Source: Sphingomonadales bacterium 39-57-19
GTDB taxonomy: Bacteria > Pseudomonadota > Alphaproteobacteria > Sphingomonadales > Sphingomonadaceae
Assembly: GCA_002282385.1 (NCBI GenBank)
Contig: NCJG01000001.1
Location: 310,001-374,000, forward strand
DNA: 64,000 bases
Direction: 5' to 3'
Part shown: positions 37,658 through 47,046 of the stretch, one piece after another
Layout: every line of letters starts with the position of its first letter
Numbering within the stretch: the first letter of the stretch is position 1
Made by a program: the position numbers and the translations under genes
Notes under the pieces: generated by a model
Told to the model about the DNA's origin: nothing
What the model saw: the letters and a program-made list of their open reading frames with translations, nothing else
Databases searched by the model: none

Positions 37658-39445
37658 TTATCGAGCGGCAATGGAGCCTCCTGTGACGCGGCGCGCAGTT
37701 ACGGTGCCATTGGCGTCCGGGAATTTCGGCCACATATATTGGGCGAGCCCTTTTAAGCTGCCCGACGCCTTGTTTGTCCGCATCTCGTAGATCCAATAGT
37801 TGCGCAGGATAATCGCGACATAGCCCCGCGTTTCCCAATAAGGGATGGATTCAATGAAAAGCAGCGGATCGCCATTGTCCCGAATTTCGCTATTCCACCG
37901 CGCAAGCGGAACGGGGCCTGCGTTATAGGCCGCAATCACCTTGGGCAGCAGGCCACCCGTGGCCGGCAAATCGCGCAATTTTTCGAGGTAGGATTGTCCA
38001 TATTCGAGATTGATCGACGGACGATCAAGCTGCGACGCCGCAAATGATGCACCGCGCGCCCGCGCCATATCCTGCGCTGTTCCAGGCCGCACCTGCATAA
38101 GCCCACGTGCGCCCGCGGGGCTGATCACGTCCGTGCGGAAGTTGGATTCCTGCAACGTGTGGGCATAGACAAGTGCCGGCGTTACCCGCCAGCCACCGAG
38201 GGGTTCCCAATTGGGCATGGGATAGCGCGCCATGGCGTTGCTCTGGTTGCGTGCGGGGCCATAATGACCCAACCAAAATTGGGTGGAGGCTAGGTTCAGC
38301 GATCCGGCCAGCTGCGCCAAATTTGTATGCTGCCGCGCATCACCGATGCGCGCTTGATGGCGCAATGCTTCATCTGCAAGTTTCGTTTGGCCAATTTCGG
38401 CTAAACCAACCGCAAGGATTGCATTCTGCTGATCTTTCAGGCTGGCCCAATCAAGCTTCGCAACTTTGGCTGCCCGCCGGGCAATGGGCTCCATACCGAG
38501 CGCTTCGCTCGCCAACAGACCATAAAAGGTTTCGGGCAGCTGCGCCGCTTTTTGCATTTTTGGCTGCACAAATTGTGGATATTTCGCGGCCATTGCTGCA
38601 CGCGCGCCCCAAAAAAGGCCCGCTGCCTTGAGGTCGTCATTGGCCGCGAGGCGTGAGACCACATCAAATGCCTCATAAGCTTCGGCGTATTCACCCAACC
38701 GCCATGATGCCAAGCCATGCACCCATGCCGCCTGTGTGCCCCATTCGCCACCGGCGGTGCGCGCAAGTGAAGCCACACGTTTCGCAGACTGGTCGTCATT
38801 CTCGATATAATAGGACCATGCGACGCGGTATTGAAGTTCGGTCAATGCTTGGGGTGAAAGCTCTTCGACCTTGGTTTCCAGATATTGCTCTGCGGCCAAA
38901 GGCTGATCGTCTTTGATAAACTGCTGAAGCTCGCTGCGAATGTTATCGCTCGCCGCGTTTGCGGGCAAATCGCGCTTTGGCGCACCACCGAGCCATGAGA
39001 AACGGCGGATGCCCGGGCGCTCAGGCAGAATCTCGGCACCGCGCTTGCGCGCCATTGTTGCAAGCTGTTCCGCCTGCGGAAGATAGGGTGCAGACTGCAA
39101 AAGATCGTGCAATTGCGCGACCTCCACCTTTGGGCTGTCGGGGGCAAGATATAATTCGGCGCGCGCCATGGCGGCCATTGGACCTTGCGGCGCTTCATCG
39201 ATTAACCTTGCAGCCTCATCCCATTTTTGGTTTCGAATTGCGTCGTAAATTGCGGAAAAAACGGCCTTTTCCTTGGCATCCAAAACCGATGGAGCAACCT
39301 GCGTAGACACAATCGTACGAAAGCCCTCGCTGGTATTTGCATGCGCAGCCGCCACCGGTGACAGCGCCAAAAGTGGGCCAAGCCACCTAAGCGCGCGCAT
39401 TCTGCTGTGGCGCATGTTTTCGCTATGCGCGTTCTTGGGGCTCAC
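37658..39445 (-). CDS. slt: Soluble lytic murein transglycosylase
   Basis: Cleaves peptidoglycan glycan strands non-hydrolytically in the periplasm. 595 residues. N-terminal signal sequence (RALRWLGPLLALSPVAAAHA), a long alpha-superhelical U/L domain (~60-420), then the SLT domain with catalytic Glu in AHTLQESNFRTDVISPAGARGLMQV and the AYNAGPVPLARW motif. I prefer the GTG at 39445, which overlaps the upstream stop as GTGA and has AAGGGA before it; ATG at 39415 is the alternative. Confidence 0.93.
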   Translation of the reverse strand: MSPKNAHSENMRHSRMRALRWLGPLLALSPVAAAHANTSEGFRTIVSTQVAPSVLDAKEKAVFSAIYDAIRNQKWDEAARLIDEAPQGPMAAMARAELYLAPDSPKVEVAQLHDLLQSAPYLPQAEQLATMARKRGAEILPERPGIRRFSWLGGAPKRDLPANAASDNIRSELQQFIKDDQPLAAEQYLETKVEELSPQALTELQYRVAWSYYIENDDQSAKRVASLARTAGGEWGTQAAWVHGLASWRLGEYAEAYEAFDVVSRLAANDDLKAAGLFWGARAAMAAKYPQFVQPKMQKAAQLPETFYGLLASEALGMEPIARRAAKVAKLDWASLKDQQNAILAVGLAEIGQTKLADEALRHQARIGDARQHTNLAQLAGSLNLASTQFWLGHYGPARNQSNAMARYPMPNWEPLGGWRVTPALVYAHTLQESNFRTDVISPAGARGLMQVRPGTAQDMARARGASFAASQLDRPSINLEYGQSYLEKLRDLPATGGLLPKVIAAYNAGPVPLARWNSEIRDNGDPLLFIESIPYWETRGYVAIILRNYWIYEMRTNKASGSLKGLAQYMWPKFPDANGTVTARRVTGGSIAAR

Positions 39446-40203
39446 AAGGCATCCCTTTTTGCGAACATCTGCAGATCTCTCCACGCCTGCGCCTTCATGG
39501 CAGGCCGTGCGATGAGCGTACGCGGATGGAATGTCGTCAATGCGGCGATTTTGCGGCCATCATGGTTAACATTCCGTAATTCTGCGCGGGCGTTCATAAG
39601 ATCGGCGTCTAACAGAGCCTTGCAGGCGGATGAACCGAGTAAAATCACCGATGTGGGTTTAATGAGGCCGAGTTGATGGTGCATATATTTGCCCAATTCC
39701 GGCAGAATATGATCTGGCAGTTCCCCCGTCGCCGGCACAGTGGTTGCAAGCCAGGTCCGGTAACAATCCGAAATGTTGATACCAATCGCCGCCAACATAC
39801 GTTCCAGCAAAATGTGCGCCGCAGACGTTCCCGCGGTTGCTTCGTCGGCGTCTGCCAAATCGGGCAGGTCGGATATGATGACAATCGCGCTGTTTTCCGG
39901 GCCAATTGGGGGAATATGAACGGGACCGAGGTCGTTGCCCGGAAGCGGTGCGCCATCGCGGACCATCTGCCGCAAGGTCGCAACATCATTGGGCCACGGA
40001 ATACACGGAATTTGCGGTGCAACAGGGACATTGGCGGCACTGTTATTGGCGGTAGCAGCCGGTTTTGCAGGATCCGTCACTTCATTGGCGGCCAGCCAGT
40101 TGACGGTTTCATCGCCCACGGCAGAATCCACACCGGCCAGTGTCCACCAGCCAGTTAGTGATTCAACAGCCGCCAAGGCTGCTATTTCTGCACGATCCCC
40201 CAT
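39442..40203 (-). CDS. Uracil-DNA glycosylase-like protein (family 4-related, degenerate)
   Basis: 253 residues. The C-terminal half follows the family-4 UDG fold: ILPELGKYMHHQLGLIKPTSVILLGSSACKALL, then TTFHPRTLIARPAMKAQAWRDLQ, which matches the family's T.HPs.llr.p..K..aw.Dl motif. The family's catalytic GEAPGxxED loop appears here as ISDLPDLADADEATAG, and the paired Cys ligands of the [4Fe-4S] cluster are not visible. The N-terminal ~75 residues are Ala-rich linker. Glycosylase activity is therefore doubtful. Confidence 0.75.
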   Translation of the reverse strand: MGDRAEIAALAAVESLTGWWTLAGVDSAVGDETVNWLAANEVTDPAKPAATANNSAANVPVAPQIPCIPWPNDVATLRQMVRDGAPLPGNDLGPVHIPPIGPENSAIVIISDLPDLADADEATAGTSAAHILLERMLAAIGINISDCYRTWLATTVPATGELPDHILPELGKYMHHQLGLIKPTSVILLGSSACKALLDADLMNARAELRNVNHDGRKIAALTTFHPRTLIARPAMKAQAWRDLQMFAKRDAL

Positions 40204-40317
40204 AAATCCCTTAAGTCACTTGTTGACGACAGGGTCAATTGCTTGGCATGGCAATTTCCACGAGCTGTCCGAAAATTCGGATGGCCTGATTTACATGCCG
40301 GGTAAAGGATAAAGGCA

Positions 40318-41958
40318 ATGAGTGAACGCGAGTCGATGCCATATGATGTTGTTATTGTTGGTGCGGGGCCAGCAGGGTTATCCGCAGCGATACGCATTAA
40401 ACAGCAGTCACCCGACACCAGCGTTTGCATTTTGGAAAAAGGGTCAGAGGTTGGCGCGCATATTTTATCCGGCGCGGTCATAGATCCAAAGGCTCTTGAC
40501 GAACTGTTGCCGGATTGGCGCAATATGGGCTGCCCATTGGCCGATACGCCTGTGAACGATAACCAGCATTGGATAATGACCAAGACCGGCAAGTTTAACA
40601 TGCCGCATTTCCTGACGCCGGGTTTCATGCACAATAAAGGCACCTACACAGGTTCGCTTGGCAATTTGTGCCGCTGGCTTGCGGGGCAGGCGGAAAATCT
40701 GGGCGTTGAAATCTTCCCCGGATTTTCGGCTGCAGAAATTCTGTATAATGCGGACGGCTCGGTCAAGGGCGTGGCAACGGGCGACATGGGCGTCGCGCGC
40801 GATGGCAGCCACAAAGACGATTATATGCGCGGCATGGAACTGCATGCGAAATATACCTTCTTTGCCGAAGGTGTGCGTGGGCATCTGACCAAATTGATTA
40901 AGCCGCAGTTCGGATTGGACAAGGATTGCGAGCCACAGGTTTATGGCATTGGTCTGAAAGAATTGTGGGACATTCCAGCGGAACAACATTCGGCAGGCCG
41001 CGTCATTCACAGCCAAGGCTGGCCATTGACCGACGCAAATGGTGGCGCATTCCTGTACCATCAAGCGAACAACCAAGTGGCCTTAGGCTTTGTGGTTTGG
41101 TTGAACTATTCCAACCCCTATCTGTCACCCTTTGAAGAGCTTCAGCGCTGGAAAACGCATCCTGAGGTCAAGAAGATTTTGGCCGGCGGCAAGCGCGTTT
41201 CTTATGGCGCGCGCGCGATTAGCGATGGTGGCTGGCAGTCGGTGCCGAAATTGGCATTTGCGGGCGGCGCATTGATCGGTTGTTCGGCAGGCTTCGTAAA
41301 CGTGCCACGTATCAAGGGCACGCATACCGCGATGAAGTCCGGCATGTTGGCCGCAGATGCCGTTGTGGAAGCGCTGGCCGCTGGCCGCGAACATGACGAA
41401 TTGACCGCTTACCAGACCGGTTATGACAATAGCTGGGTTTCCAAAGAGCTGCACATGGTGCGCAATGTCCTGCCGCTTGTTGAAAAATACGGCAATGTTG
41501 TTGGAACGATGCTGGCGGGCGTGAATATGTGGCTCGAAAACTTTGGTATCCGCATGCCTTTCACCATGAAGCATCATCCGGATCACAAGGCGCTGAAAAA
41601 GAAGAGCCAAGGCGAGCGGATTGATTATCCAAAGCCAGATGGCGTGTTCAGCTTTGACCGGCTGTCGTCGGTATTCCTGTCGAACACCAACCATGCCGAA
41701 GATCAGCCCATCCATTTGCAGGTCAAGGATATGGACCTGCAAAAGAACAGCGAGTTCATGGAATTCGCTGGCCCATCCACGCGTTATTGCCCCGCAGGCG
41801 TGTATGAATGGATTGAGGAAGAGGGCAAAGACCCACGTTATCAGATTAACGCCCAAAACTGCGTACATTGCAAAACCTGCGACATCAAAGACCCCAATCA
41901 GAATATCAATTGGGTGACGCCGGAGGGTGGCGGTGGGCCAAATTACCCCAATATGTAA
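40318..41958 (+). CDS. etfD: Electron transfer flavoprotein-ubiquinone oxidoreductase
   Basis: Membrane-associated flavo/iron-sulfur enzyme that passes electrons from ETF (fatty-acid and amino-acid oxidation) to ubiquinone. 546 residues. FAD motif DVVIVGAGPAGLSAAIRI at the N-terminus; quinone/FAD region GCSAGFVNVPRIKGTHTAMKSG; C-terminal [4Fe-4S] Cys cluster in STRYCPAGVYEW and CVHCKTCDIKDPNQNINWV. Its last 32 bp overlap the start of the TPR gene. Confidence 0.97.
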   Translation: MSERESMPYDVVIVGAGPAGLSAAIRIKQQSPDTSVCILEKGSEVGAHILSGAVIDPKALDELLPDWRNMGCPLADTPVNDNQHWIMTKTGKFNMPHFLTPGFMHNKGTYTGSLGNLCRWLAGQAENLGVEIFPGFSAAEILYNADGSVKGVATGDMGVARDGSHKDDYMRGMELHAKYTFFAEGVRGHLTKLIKPQFGLDKDCEPQVYGIGLKELWDIPAEQHSAGRVIHSQGWPLTDANGGAFLYHQANNQVALGFVVWLNYSNPYLSPFEELQRWKTHPEVKKILAGGKRVSYGARAISDGGWQSVPKLAFAGGALIGCSAGFVNVPRIKGTHTAMKSGMLAADAVVEALAAGREHDELTAYQTGYDNSWVSKELHMVRNVLPLVEKYGNVVGTMLAGVNMWLENFGIRMPFTMKHHPDHKALKKKSQGERIDYPKPDGVFSFDRLSSVFLSNTNHAEDQPIHLQVKDMDLQKNSEFMEFAGPSTRYCPAGVYEWIEEEGKDPRYQINAQNCVHCKTCDIKDPNQNINWVTPEGGGGPNYPNM

Positions 41959-43582
41959 GCTGACCGCCGCACTCTTTTTATGTGCGGCGCCAGCTTATGC
42001 CACCCTTGATGACGGCGTCACCGCCTATGCGAATGCGCGTGCGGCAGAGTTTGACGCGCGCCACGGCGAAGCGTTGACGGGATATCTCAAGCTGTTTGAA
42101 CAATCTTCGGACAGCGAGACCTTGGCGAAGCGGGTCTACCAAAATGCGGTGCGGCAAGGTGACTTTGCCGCAGCACTGCAATCCATTCGCGTTCAGGAAC
42201 TGAAAAATGACGTGCCGCCCGAGGGGCCGTTGATCCTGTTCACCGACGCCTTTCAAAAGCGTCGCTGGTCCATGGCTTTGCTGGCGGCCGATGAATTGGA
42301 AGCCCGCAGCAATTTTGGCTTTATGGCGCCCATATTGCGCGCTTGGGTATCCGTCGCGAAGACGGGCACGCATGACTTGACCCTTAAAGAGGGAAATACG
42401 GACTCGTTTTTCAATTTCTACGCTGTGGACCAGATCGTGTATCTTGATCTCGCCACGGGCCAAAATGCCAAAGCGAAATTGGGATTGCGGAACATGGTAT
42501 CGGTTGGCGGCGATGCCATGCGCGATCTCTTCATCAACGCCGCCCCCGTTTTAGCGCATAAAGGCGACACCGCTTTTGCCAACGCAATGCTTGGGGGCGC
42601 GATGGGTTCCGAGTTCGCTGGCCAGTTGAACGGCGCTGACGCAGCGGCAAAGAATATCAGCCCCAATATAGGGCTTGCGGCACTATATGTGCGGATCGCA
42701 ACCTCGTTGATTGAACAGGATGTGCCGGAACCCGGCCTTGCGCTTGCAAGGTTGGCACTATGGACTGCCCCGGAATATGCTCCTGCCATCATCACCACGG
42801 CACATGCGTTGGGCGAATTATCTGGCGGCCGTGACGCGGCTGCACTTTTGGATAAAATTCCGCCCGTTTCGCCGTATTGGACACGCGCCGTTTTCGCAAA
42901 GGCGGCGTTGTTGCGCGATATGGGTGACAATGATGGCGCAGTTGAACTGGCGCGCCTCAGCTACGATCAGAATGCCAAATCGGCTGCACGCGCAACCTTC
43001 CTTGGCCAAATGCTGCAGCAAAATGGCCGTTTGCCAGAGGCTATCGCCCAATATGGGCGCGCAATGGACTTGGACGACTTCAAACGTCAGACACCCCAAA
43101 GCCGCGCCTCATTTCATCTCATGCTCGCAAGCGCGTTGGATGATAATGGCCAGTGGGATGAAGCCCAACGAGAGCTTCGAAACGCGATCGCTTTAGATCC
43201 ATCCAATGCGGGCGCGCTGAATTATCTGGGTTATGCCATGCTGGAGCGGGGCGAGGACGTGGTCAACGCAGAGGCATTTGTTCGGCGTGCATATAATGCA
43301 GAACCAACATCATCGGCTTATGCGGACTCGCTTGGCTGGGCTTTGTTTCAAAGCGGCAAATATATGGACGCCGTAACGATGCTGGAAAAAGCCGCGTCGA
43401 TCGAAAATGCTGACGCGACGATTTTCGAGCATCTGGGTGACGCATATTGGCGGGCAGGCCGTCGGCGCGACGCGCGACATGCGTGGAATAGCGCCCAAAT
43501 TTCGGCAGATACCGCGGTTGCTTTGCGTATATCATCAAAATTGGAAGCAGGCCTGCCCGGCGACATCAAGGCGGCGAAGTGA
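41927..43582 (+). CDS. Exported tetratricopeptide-repeat protein
   Basis: 551 residues with a signal peptide (ICKLTAALFLCAAPAYATLDD) followed by TPR-type helices throughout. The clearest repeats are in the C-terminal third (GRLPEAIAQYGRAMDLDDF; GQWDEAQRELRNAIALDPSNAGALNYLGYAML; GKYMDAVTMLEKAASIENADATIFEHLGDAYWRAG). Such proteins act as periplasmic or outer-membrane scaffolds; no partner can be named. The frame has no ATG near its start: GTG 41927 or GTG 41933, both inside etfD, are the candidates. Its stop overlaps ispE (TGATG). Confidence 0.85.
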   Translation: MAVGQITPICKLTAALFLCAAPAYATLDDGVTAYANARAAEFDARHGEALTGYLKLFEQSSDSETLAKRVYQNAVRQGDFAAALQSIRVQELKNDVPPEGPLILFTDAFQKRRWSMALLAADELEARSNFGFMAPILRAWVSVAKTGTHDLTLKEGNTDSFFNFYAVDQIVYLDLATGQNAKAKLGLRNMVSVGGDAMRDLFINAAPVLAHKGDTAFANAMLGGAMGSEFAGQLNGADAAAKNISPNIGLAALYVRIATSLIEQDVPEPGLALARLALWTAPEYAPAIITTAHALGELSGGRDAAALLDKIPPVSPYWTRAVFAKAALLRDMGDNDGAVELARLSYDQNAKSAARATFLGQMLQQNGRLPEAIAQYGRAMDLDDFKRQTPQSRASFHLMLASALDDNGQWDEAQRELRNAIALDPSNAGALNYLGYAMLERGEDVVNAEAFVRRAYNAEPTSSAYADSLGWALFQSGKYMDAVTMLEKAASIENADATIFEHLGDAYWRAGRRRDARHAWNSAQISADTAVALRISSKLEAGLPGDIKAAK

Positions 43583-44412
43583 TGCCGGCGGATACCGAGA
43601 CCGCCTATGCCAAGATCAACCTTGCGTTGCACGTGCGTCGTCGCCGCGAGGACGGCTATCATGACATTGAAACCCTGTTCGCCTTTGCACAGCATGGCGA
43701 TCAATTGCAGGCGTCGCTTGCTGATACGCTCGAACTCTCGATCGACGGCCCCTTTGGCAGCGGACTTTCCGTCGGTGACGATAATCTGGTGATGCAAACC
43801 GCGAACCGTCTTCGCGCGCATTTTTCCATCAGCAAAGGCGCATCCATCCGTTTGACAAAGAACCTGCCGATAGCCTCGGGTATCGGTGGCGGTTCGGCCG
43901 ACGCGGCGGCAGCGGCACGGTTGTTGAACCGGCTGTGGGATATTCAGGCCAGCGAGCAGGAACTTGCTGATATATTGGCGCCGCTTGGTGCCGACATTCC
44001 CGCGTGCGTTTTTAGCCGCACAAGTTTTGGCAGCGGAACCGGAACAGCTATTGAATTGCGCGATGACAGCAATGTGCCTGCGCGGCATCTGTTGCTGGTC
44101 AACCCGCTTCAGTCGGTATCGACAGCCGCCATTTTTAAGGCATGGGACGGCAAGGACCAGGGACCAGTGGCGCGGGGCGACATCTGGCAAGCGACGTTAT
44201 CGGGACGAAACGACCTTGAACCCATCGCTGCGGCCATCTGTCCCGCCATTACCGACATTCTGAACATACTTGCGCGCGCTAACCCGGCCATGGTTCGCAT
44301 GTCGGGGTCAGGGGCCACATGTTTCGCGCTTTTTAATGAGGCCAAGGATTTGGACGCTGCCAAAGCAAATTTGGACCCGCGTTGGTGGTCGATGGGAACC
44401 GAGCTGCGATGA
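43582..44412 (+). CDS. ispE: 4-diphosphocytidyl-2-C-methyl-D-erythritol kinase
   Basis: GHMP kinase of the non-mevalonate isoprenoid pathway, phosphorylating CDP-ME. 276 residues: AYAKINLALHVRRRREDGYHDIETL at the N-terminus (Lys and Asp of the active site), the ATP-binding LPIASGIGGGSADAAAA near residue 95, and MSGSGATCFALF near the C-terminus. The ATG overlaps the TPR stop as TGATG, and the end overlaps the amidohydrolase gene (ATGA). Confidence 0.96.
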   Translation: MPADTETAYAKINLALHVRRRREDGYHDIETLFAFAQHGDQLQASLADTLELSIDGPFGSGLSVGDDNLVMQTANRLRAHFSISKGASIRLTKNLPIASGIGGGSADAAAAARLLNRLWDIQASEQELADILAPLGADIPACVFSRTSFGSGTGTAIELRDDSNVPARHLLLVNPLQSVSTAAIFKAWDGKDQGPVARGDIWQATLSGRNDLEPIAAAICPAITDILNILARANPAMVRMSGSGATCFALFNEAKDLDAAKANLDPRWWSMGTELR

Positions 44413-45146
44413 TGGTGGATCCTTTCCGGATATTGGGCGAACCCAAAATCGGGGGCATCCTGATTATTGGCGACCACGCTGCAAATGCGGTTCCTGACGA
44501 CGTGGCTTTGGGATTGGATGCTGATGACCTCAATGCCCATATTGCATGGGACATTGGCGTTGACCCCGTCGCGCATATCTTGATGCAAGACGCACGTTTT
44601 GCCGCGTTCCTTGGACGTTATTCTCGCTTGGTCGTAGACTTAAACCGTGAAGAGGACGAAGACGGCGCTATCCCACGCGAAAGCGATGGACGTCACATCC
44701 CGGGTAATGATTTGGACCAAACGCAGCGCGCGGATCGCATCGCGCGATATCACCGGCCCTATCATGACAGGCTAGAAACGCTTTTGCGGGAGTGCCGGCC
44801 AGCACTCATATTGTCGCTGCATAGCTTTACACCCGCGTTGAAAACACGGCCAGACGAGGCGCGCCCATGGGATGTTGGTGTGCTGTACAATGCGCACGAA
44901 GCGGCATCGAAAACGGCTATCCCGTTCTTACAGGATGCCGGCCTTAACGTCGGCGACCAGCTTCCTTATTCAGGCAAATTGCTAAACGCGACGATGAACC
45001 GGCATGCCGAGGCCAATGACATTCCCTATATCGGTATTGAAATGCGACAGGATTTGGTCGGCGATGCTGTGGGCCAAGCAAGATTTGTACATATTTTGTC
45101 CGGAATGTGCCATTTTGTTTCGGAACAGCTTGGCTTACCCACATAA
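44409..45146 (+). CDS. N-formylglutamate amidohydrolase family protein
   Basis: 245 residues. Motifs of the FGase superfamily: IIGDHAANAVPDD, SRLVVDLNREEDEDGAIP, HRPYHDRLE, LSLHSFTP and YIGIEMRQDLV. Family members release formate from N-formylglutamate in histidine breakdown, but this branch is widespread without hut genes and none are nearby, so the substrate is uncertain. The ATG overlaps the ispE stop (ATGA), which fixes the start. Confidence 0.88.
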   Translation: MMVDPFRILGEPKIGGILIIGDHAANAVPDDVALGLDADDLNAHIAWDIGVDPVAHILMQDARFAAFLGRYSRLVVDLNREEDEDGAIPRESDGRHIPGNDLDQTQRADRIARYHRPYHDRLETLLRECRPALILSLHSFTPALKTRPDEARPWDVGVLYNAHEAASKTAIPFLQDAGLNVGDQLPYSGKLLNATMNRHAEANDIPYIGIEMRQDLVGDAVGQARFVHILSGMCHFVSEQLGLPT

Positions 45147-45182
45147 AAACGCGTAAAGGCCGCGGCGATAATGGAGACCATC

Positions 45183-46904
45183 ATGCCAAACCAATTCGAC
45201 AAATCCAAATTGCCCAGCCGCCATGTTTCCGTTGGCCCGGAACGTGCGCCACACCGCAGCTATTATTATGCGATGGGTTTGACCGCTGAGGAAATTGCAC
45301 GCCCATTTGTAGGCGTCGTGTCGGCAGGCAACGACAGTGCGCCATGCAACACCACATTGGACGCGCAAGCCGACATCGCGCGTAAGGGCGTGGAGCAGGG
45401 CGGCGGCATGCCACGCCGGTTCAACACCATAACAGTGACCGACGGCATCGCCATGGGCCATCAGGGCATGAAATCCTCGCTCGTGAGCCGTGAAGTTATC
45501 GCGGATTCGGTTGAGTTATCGGTGCGTGGCCACTGCTACGATGCGCTGGTTGGCTTTGCAGGTTGCGATAAGTCACTGCCCGGGATCATGATGGCGATGC
45601 TCCGGCTGAATGTGCCATCCATCTTTGTCTATGGCGGCTCCATTCTCCCCGGTCGCTATCATGAAAAGGACGTGACCGTTAAGGATGTCTTTGAAATCGT
45701 TGGCAAATATGCGGCGGGCGCATGTCCGTTGTCGGAGCTTGAAGAGCTTGAGCGCGTTGCATGCCCGGGGCATGGTGCCTGTGGCGGTCAATATACCGCA
45801 AACACAATGGCGTGCGTGGGCGAAGCGATTGGCCTTTCGCTTCCGAACAGCAACATGGCGCCTGCGCCTTATTCGACACGTGACCAAATCGCTCATGCCG
45901 CTGGGGTTCAGGTAATGGAGTTGCTCGCGAAAAACATTAGACCGCGTGACATCTGCACCCGTGAAGCCTTTGTAAATGCGGCAAGAATTGTTGCTGCCAC
46001 CGGCGGGTCGACCAATGGTGCGCTGCATTTGCCAGCCATGGCGCATGAGGCGGGTATCTCATTTGATCTGTTCGACGTTGCCGAGGCGTTCAAAACAACG
46101 CCTTATATGGCCGATTTGCAGCCGGGTGGACAGTTTGTGGCGCGCGATATGTATGACGCGGGCGGTGTGTATATGCTCATGAAGTCGTTGCTGGCCGAAG
46201 GGCTTCTATACGGCGACTGCATGACCGTTACCGGCAAGACGCTGGGCGAGAATATCGAAGAAATCACATGGAACCCGAACCAGAAGGTGATTTATCCAGC
46301 AACGGCGCCAATAACGCCGACCGGTGGCGTAGTTGGCCTTCGCGGGACATTGGCGCCCGATGGCGCAATCGTGAAGGTCGCCGGTATGGACCGCCTGACC
46401 TTTACAGGTCCTGCACAGGTTTTTGACTGCGAAGAAGATTGCTTTGCCGCGGTTGAAGCACGCGAAATCCGCGAAGGATCCGTCATTGTCATCCGTTATG
46501 AAGGGCCAAAGGGCGGTCCCGGCATGCGCGAAATGCTCTCGACGACGGCGGCTCTATATGGGCAGGGCATGGGCGAGAAAGTTGCGCTCATCACCGATGG
46601 ACGCTTCTCTGGCGCCACACGCGGCTTCTGCATTGGCCATGTCGGCCCCGAAGCAGCCGAAGGCGGACCAATCGCTTTGATTGAGGATGGCGACGAGATT
46701 ATGATCGATGCCGAAACAGGCGTTATCGACCTCAATGTATCTGCCGAAGTCCTTGAAGAACGGCGGAAACATTGGACGCCACGCGCCACCGATTATGGGT
46801 CGGGCGCAATATGGCGTTATGCTCAAAATGTCGGGCCTGCCTATAAAGGCGCAGTCACGCATCCCGGTGGCAGCGCCGAAACGCATGTCTACGCCGATAT
46901 CTAA
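45183..46904 (+). CDS. ilvD: Dihydroxy-acid dehydratase
   Basis: Third common step of valine, leucine and isoleucine synthesis; an Fe-S dehydratase. 573 residues. Cluster cysteines are in [20 protein letters not shown] and [16 protein letters not shown], the pattern of the [2Fe-2S]-type IlvD branch. [20 protein letters not shown] lies near the C-terminus. The ATG used follows TGGAGA; an ATG four codons upstream is possible. Its last 20 bp overlap the small lipoprotein gene. Confidence 0.97.
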   Translation: MPNQFDKSKLPSRHVSVGPERAPHRSYYYAMGLTAEEIARPFVGVVSAGNDSAPCNTTLDAQADIARKGVEQGGGMPRRFNTITVTDGIAMGHQGMKSSLVSREVIADSVELSVRGHCYDALVGFAGCDKSLPGIMMAMLRLNVPSIFVYGGSILPGRYHEKDVTVKDVFEIVGKYAAGACPLSELEELERVACPGHGACGGQYTANTMACVGEAIGLSLPNSNMAPAPYSTRDQIAHAAGVQVMELLAKNIRPRDICTREAFVNAARIVAATGGSTNGALHLPAMAHEAGISFDLFDVAEAFKTTPYMADLQPGGQFVARDMYDAGGVYMLMKSLLAEGLLYGDCMTVTGKTLGENIEEITWNPNQKVIYPATAPITPTGGVVGLRGTLAPDGAIVKVAGMDRLTFTGPAQVFDCEEDCFAAVEAREIREGSVIVIRYEGPKGGPGMREMLSTTAALYGQGMGEKVALITDGRFSGATRGFCIGHVGPEAAEGGPIALIEDGDEIMIDAETGVIDLNVSAEVLEERRKHWTPRATDYGSGAIWRYAQNVGPAYKGAVTHPGGSAETHVYADI

Positions 46905-47016
46905 ATATGCGGCGGCAACTTTGCTGCTCGCCAGCCTAGCTGGCTGCGGCGGAGATGGCGCGGTCCCGACCGAGCAAATTGCAGCGGAAGAAGGCGCAAG
47001 CAAAGACGCCGGTTGA
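46885..47016 (+). CDS. Small predicted lipoprotein (43 residues)
   Basis: A short gene starting inside the end of ilvD in another frame. The product has a textbook lipoprotein signal: basic start ([10 protein letters not shown]), hydrophobic core, and lipobox LAGC at residues 18-21. About 22 hydrophilic acidic residues follow ([20 protein letters not shown]). Mature length is only ~23 residues plus lipid. The residue after the Cys is Gly, not Asp, so outer-membrane sorting is expected. The function is unknown. Confidence 0.6.
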   Translation: MSTPISKYAAATLLLASLAGCGGDGAVPTEQIAAEEGASKDAG

Positions 47017-47046
47017 TTGCGCGCGCCTTCAAGGGCATGGGGCGCT

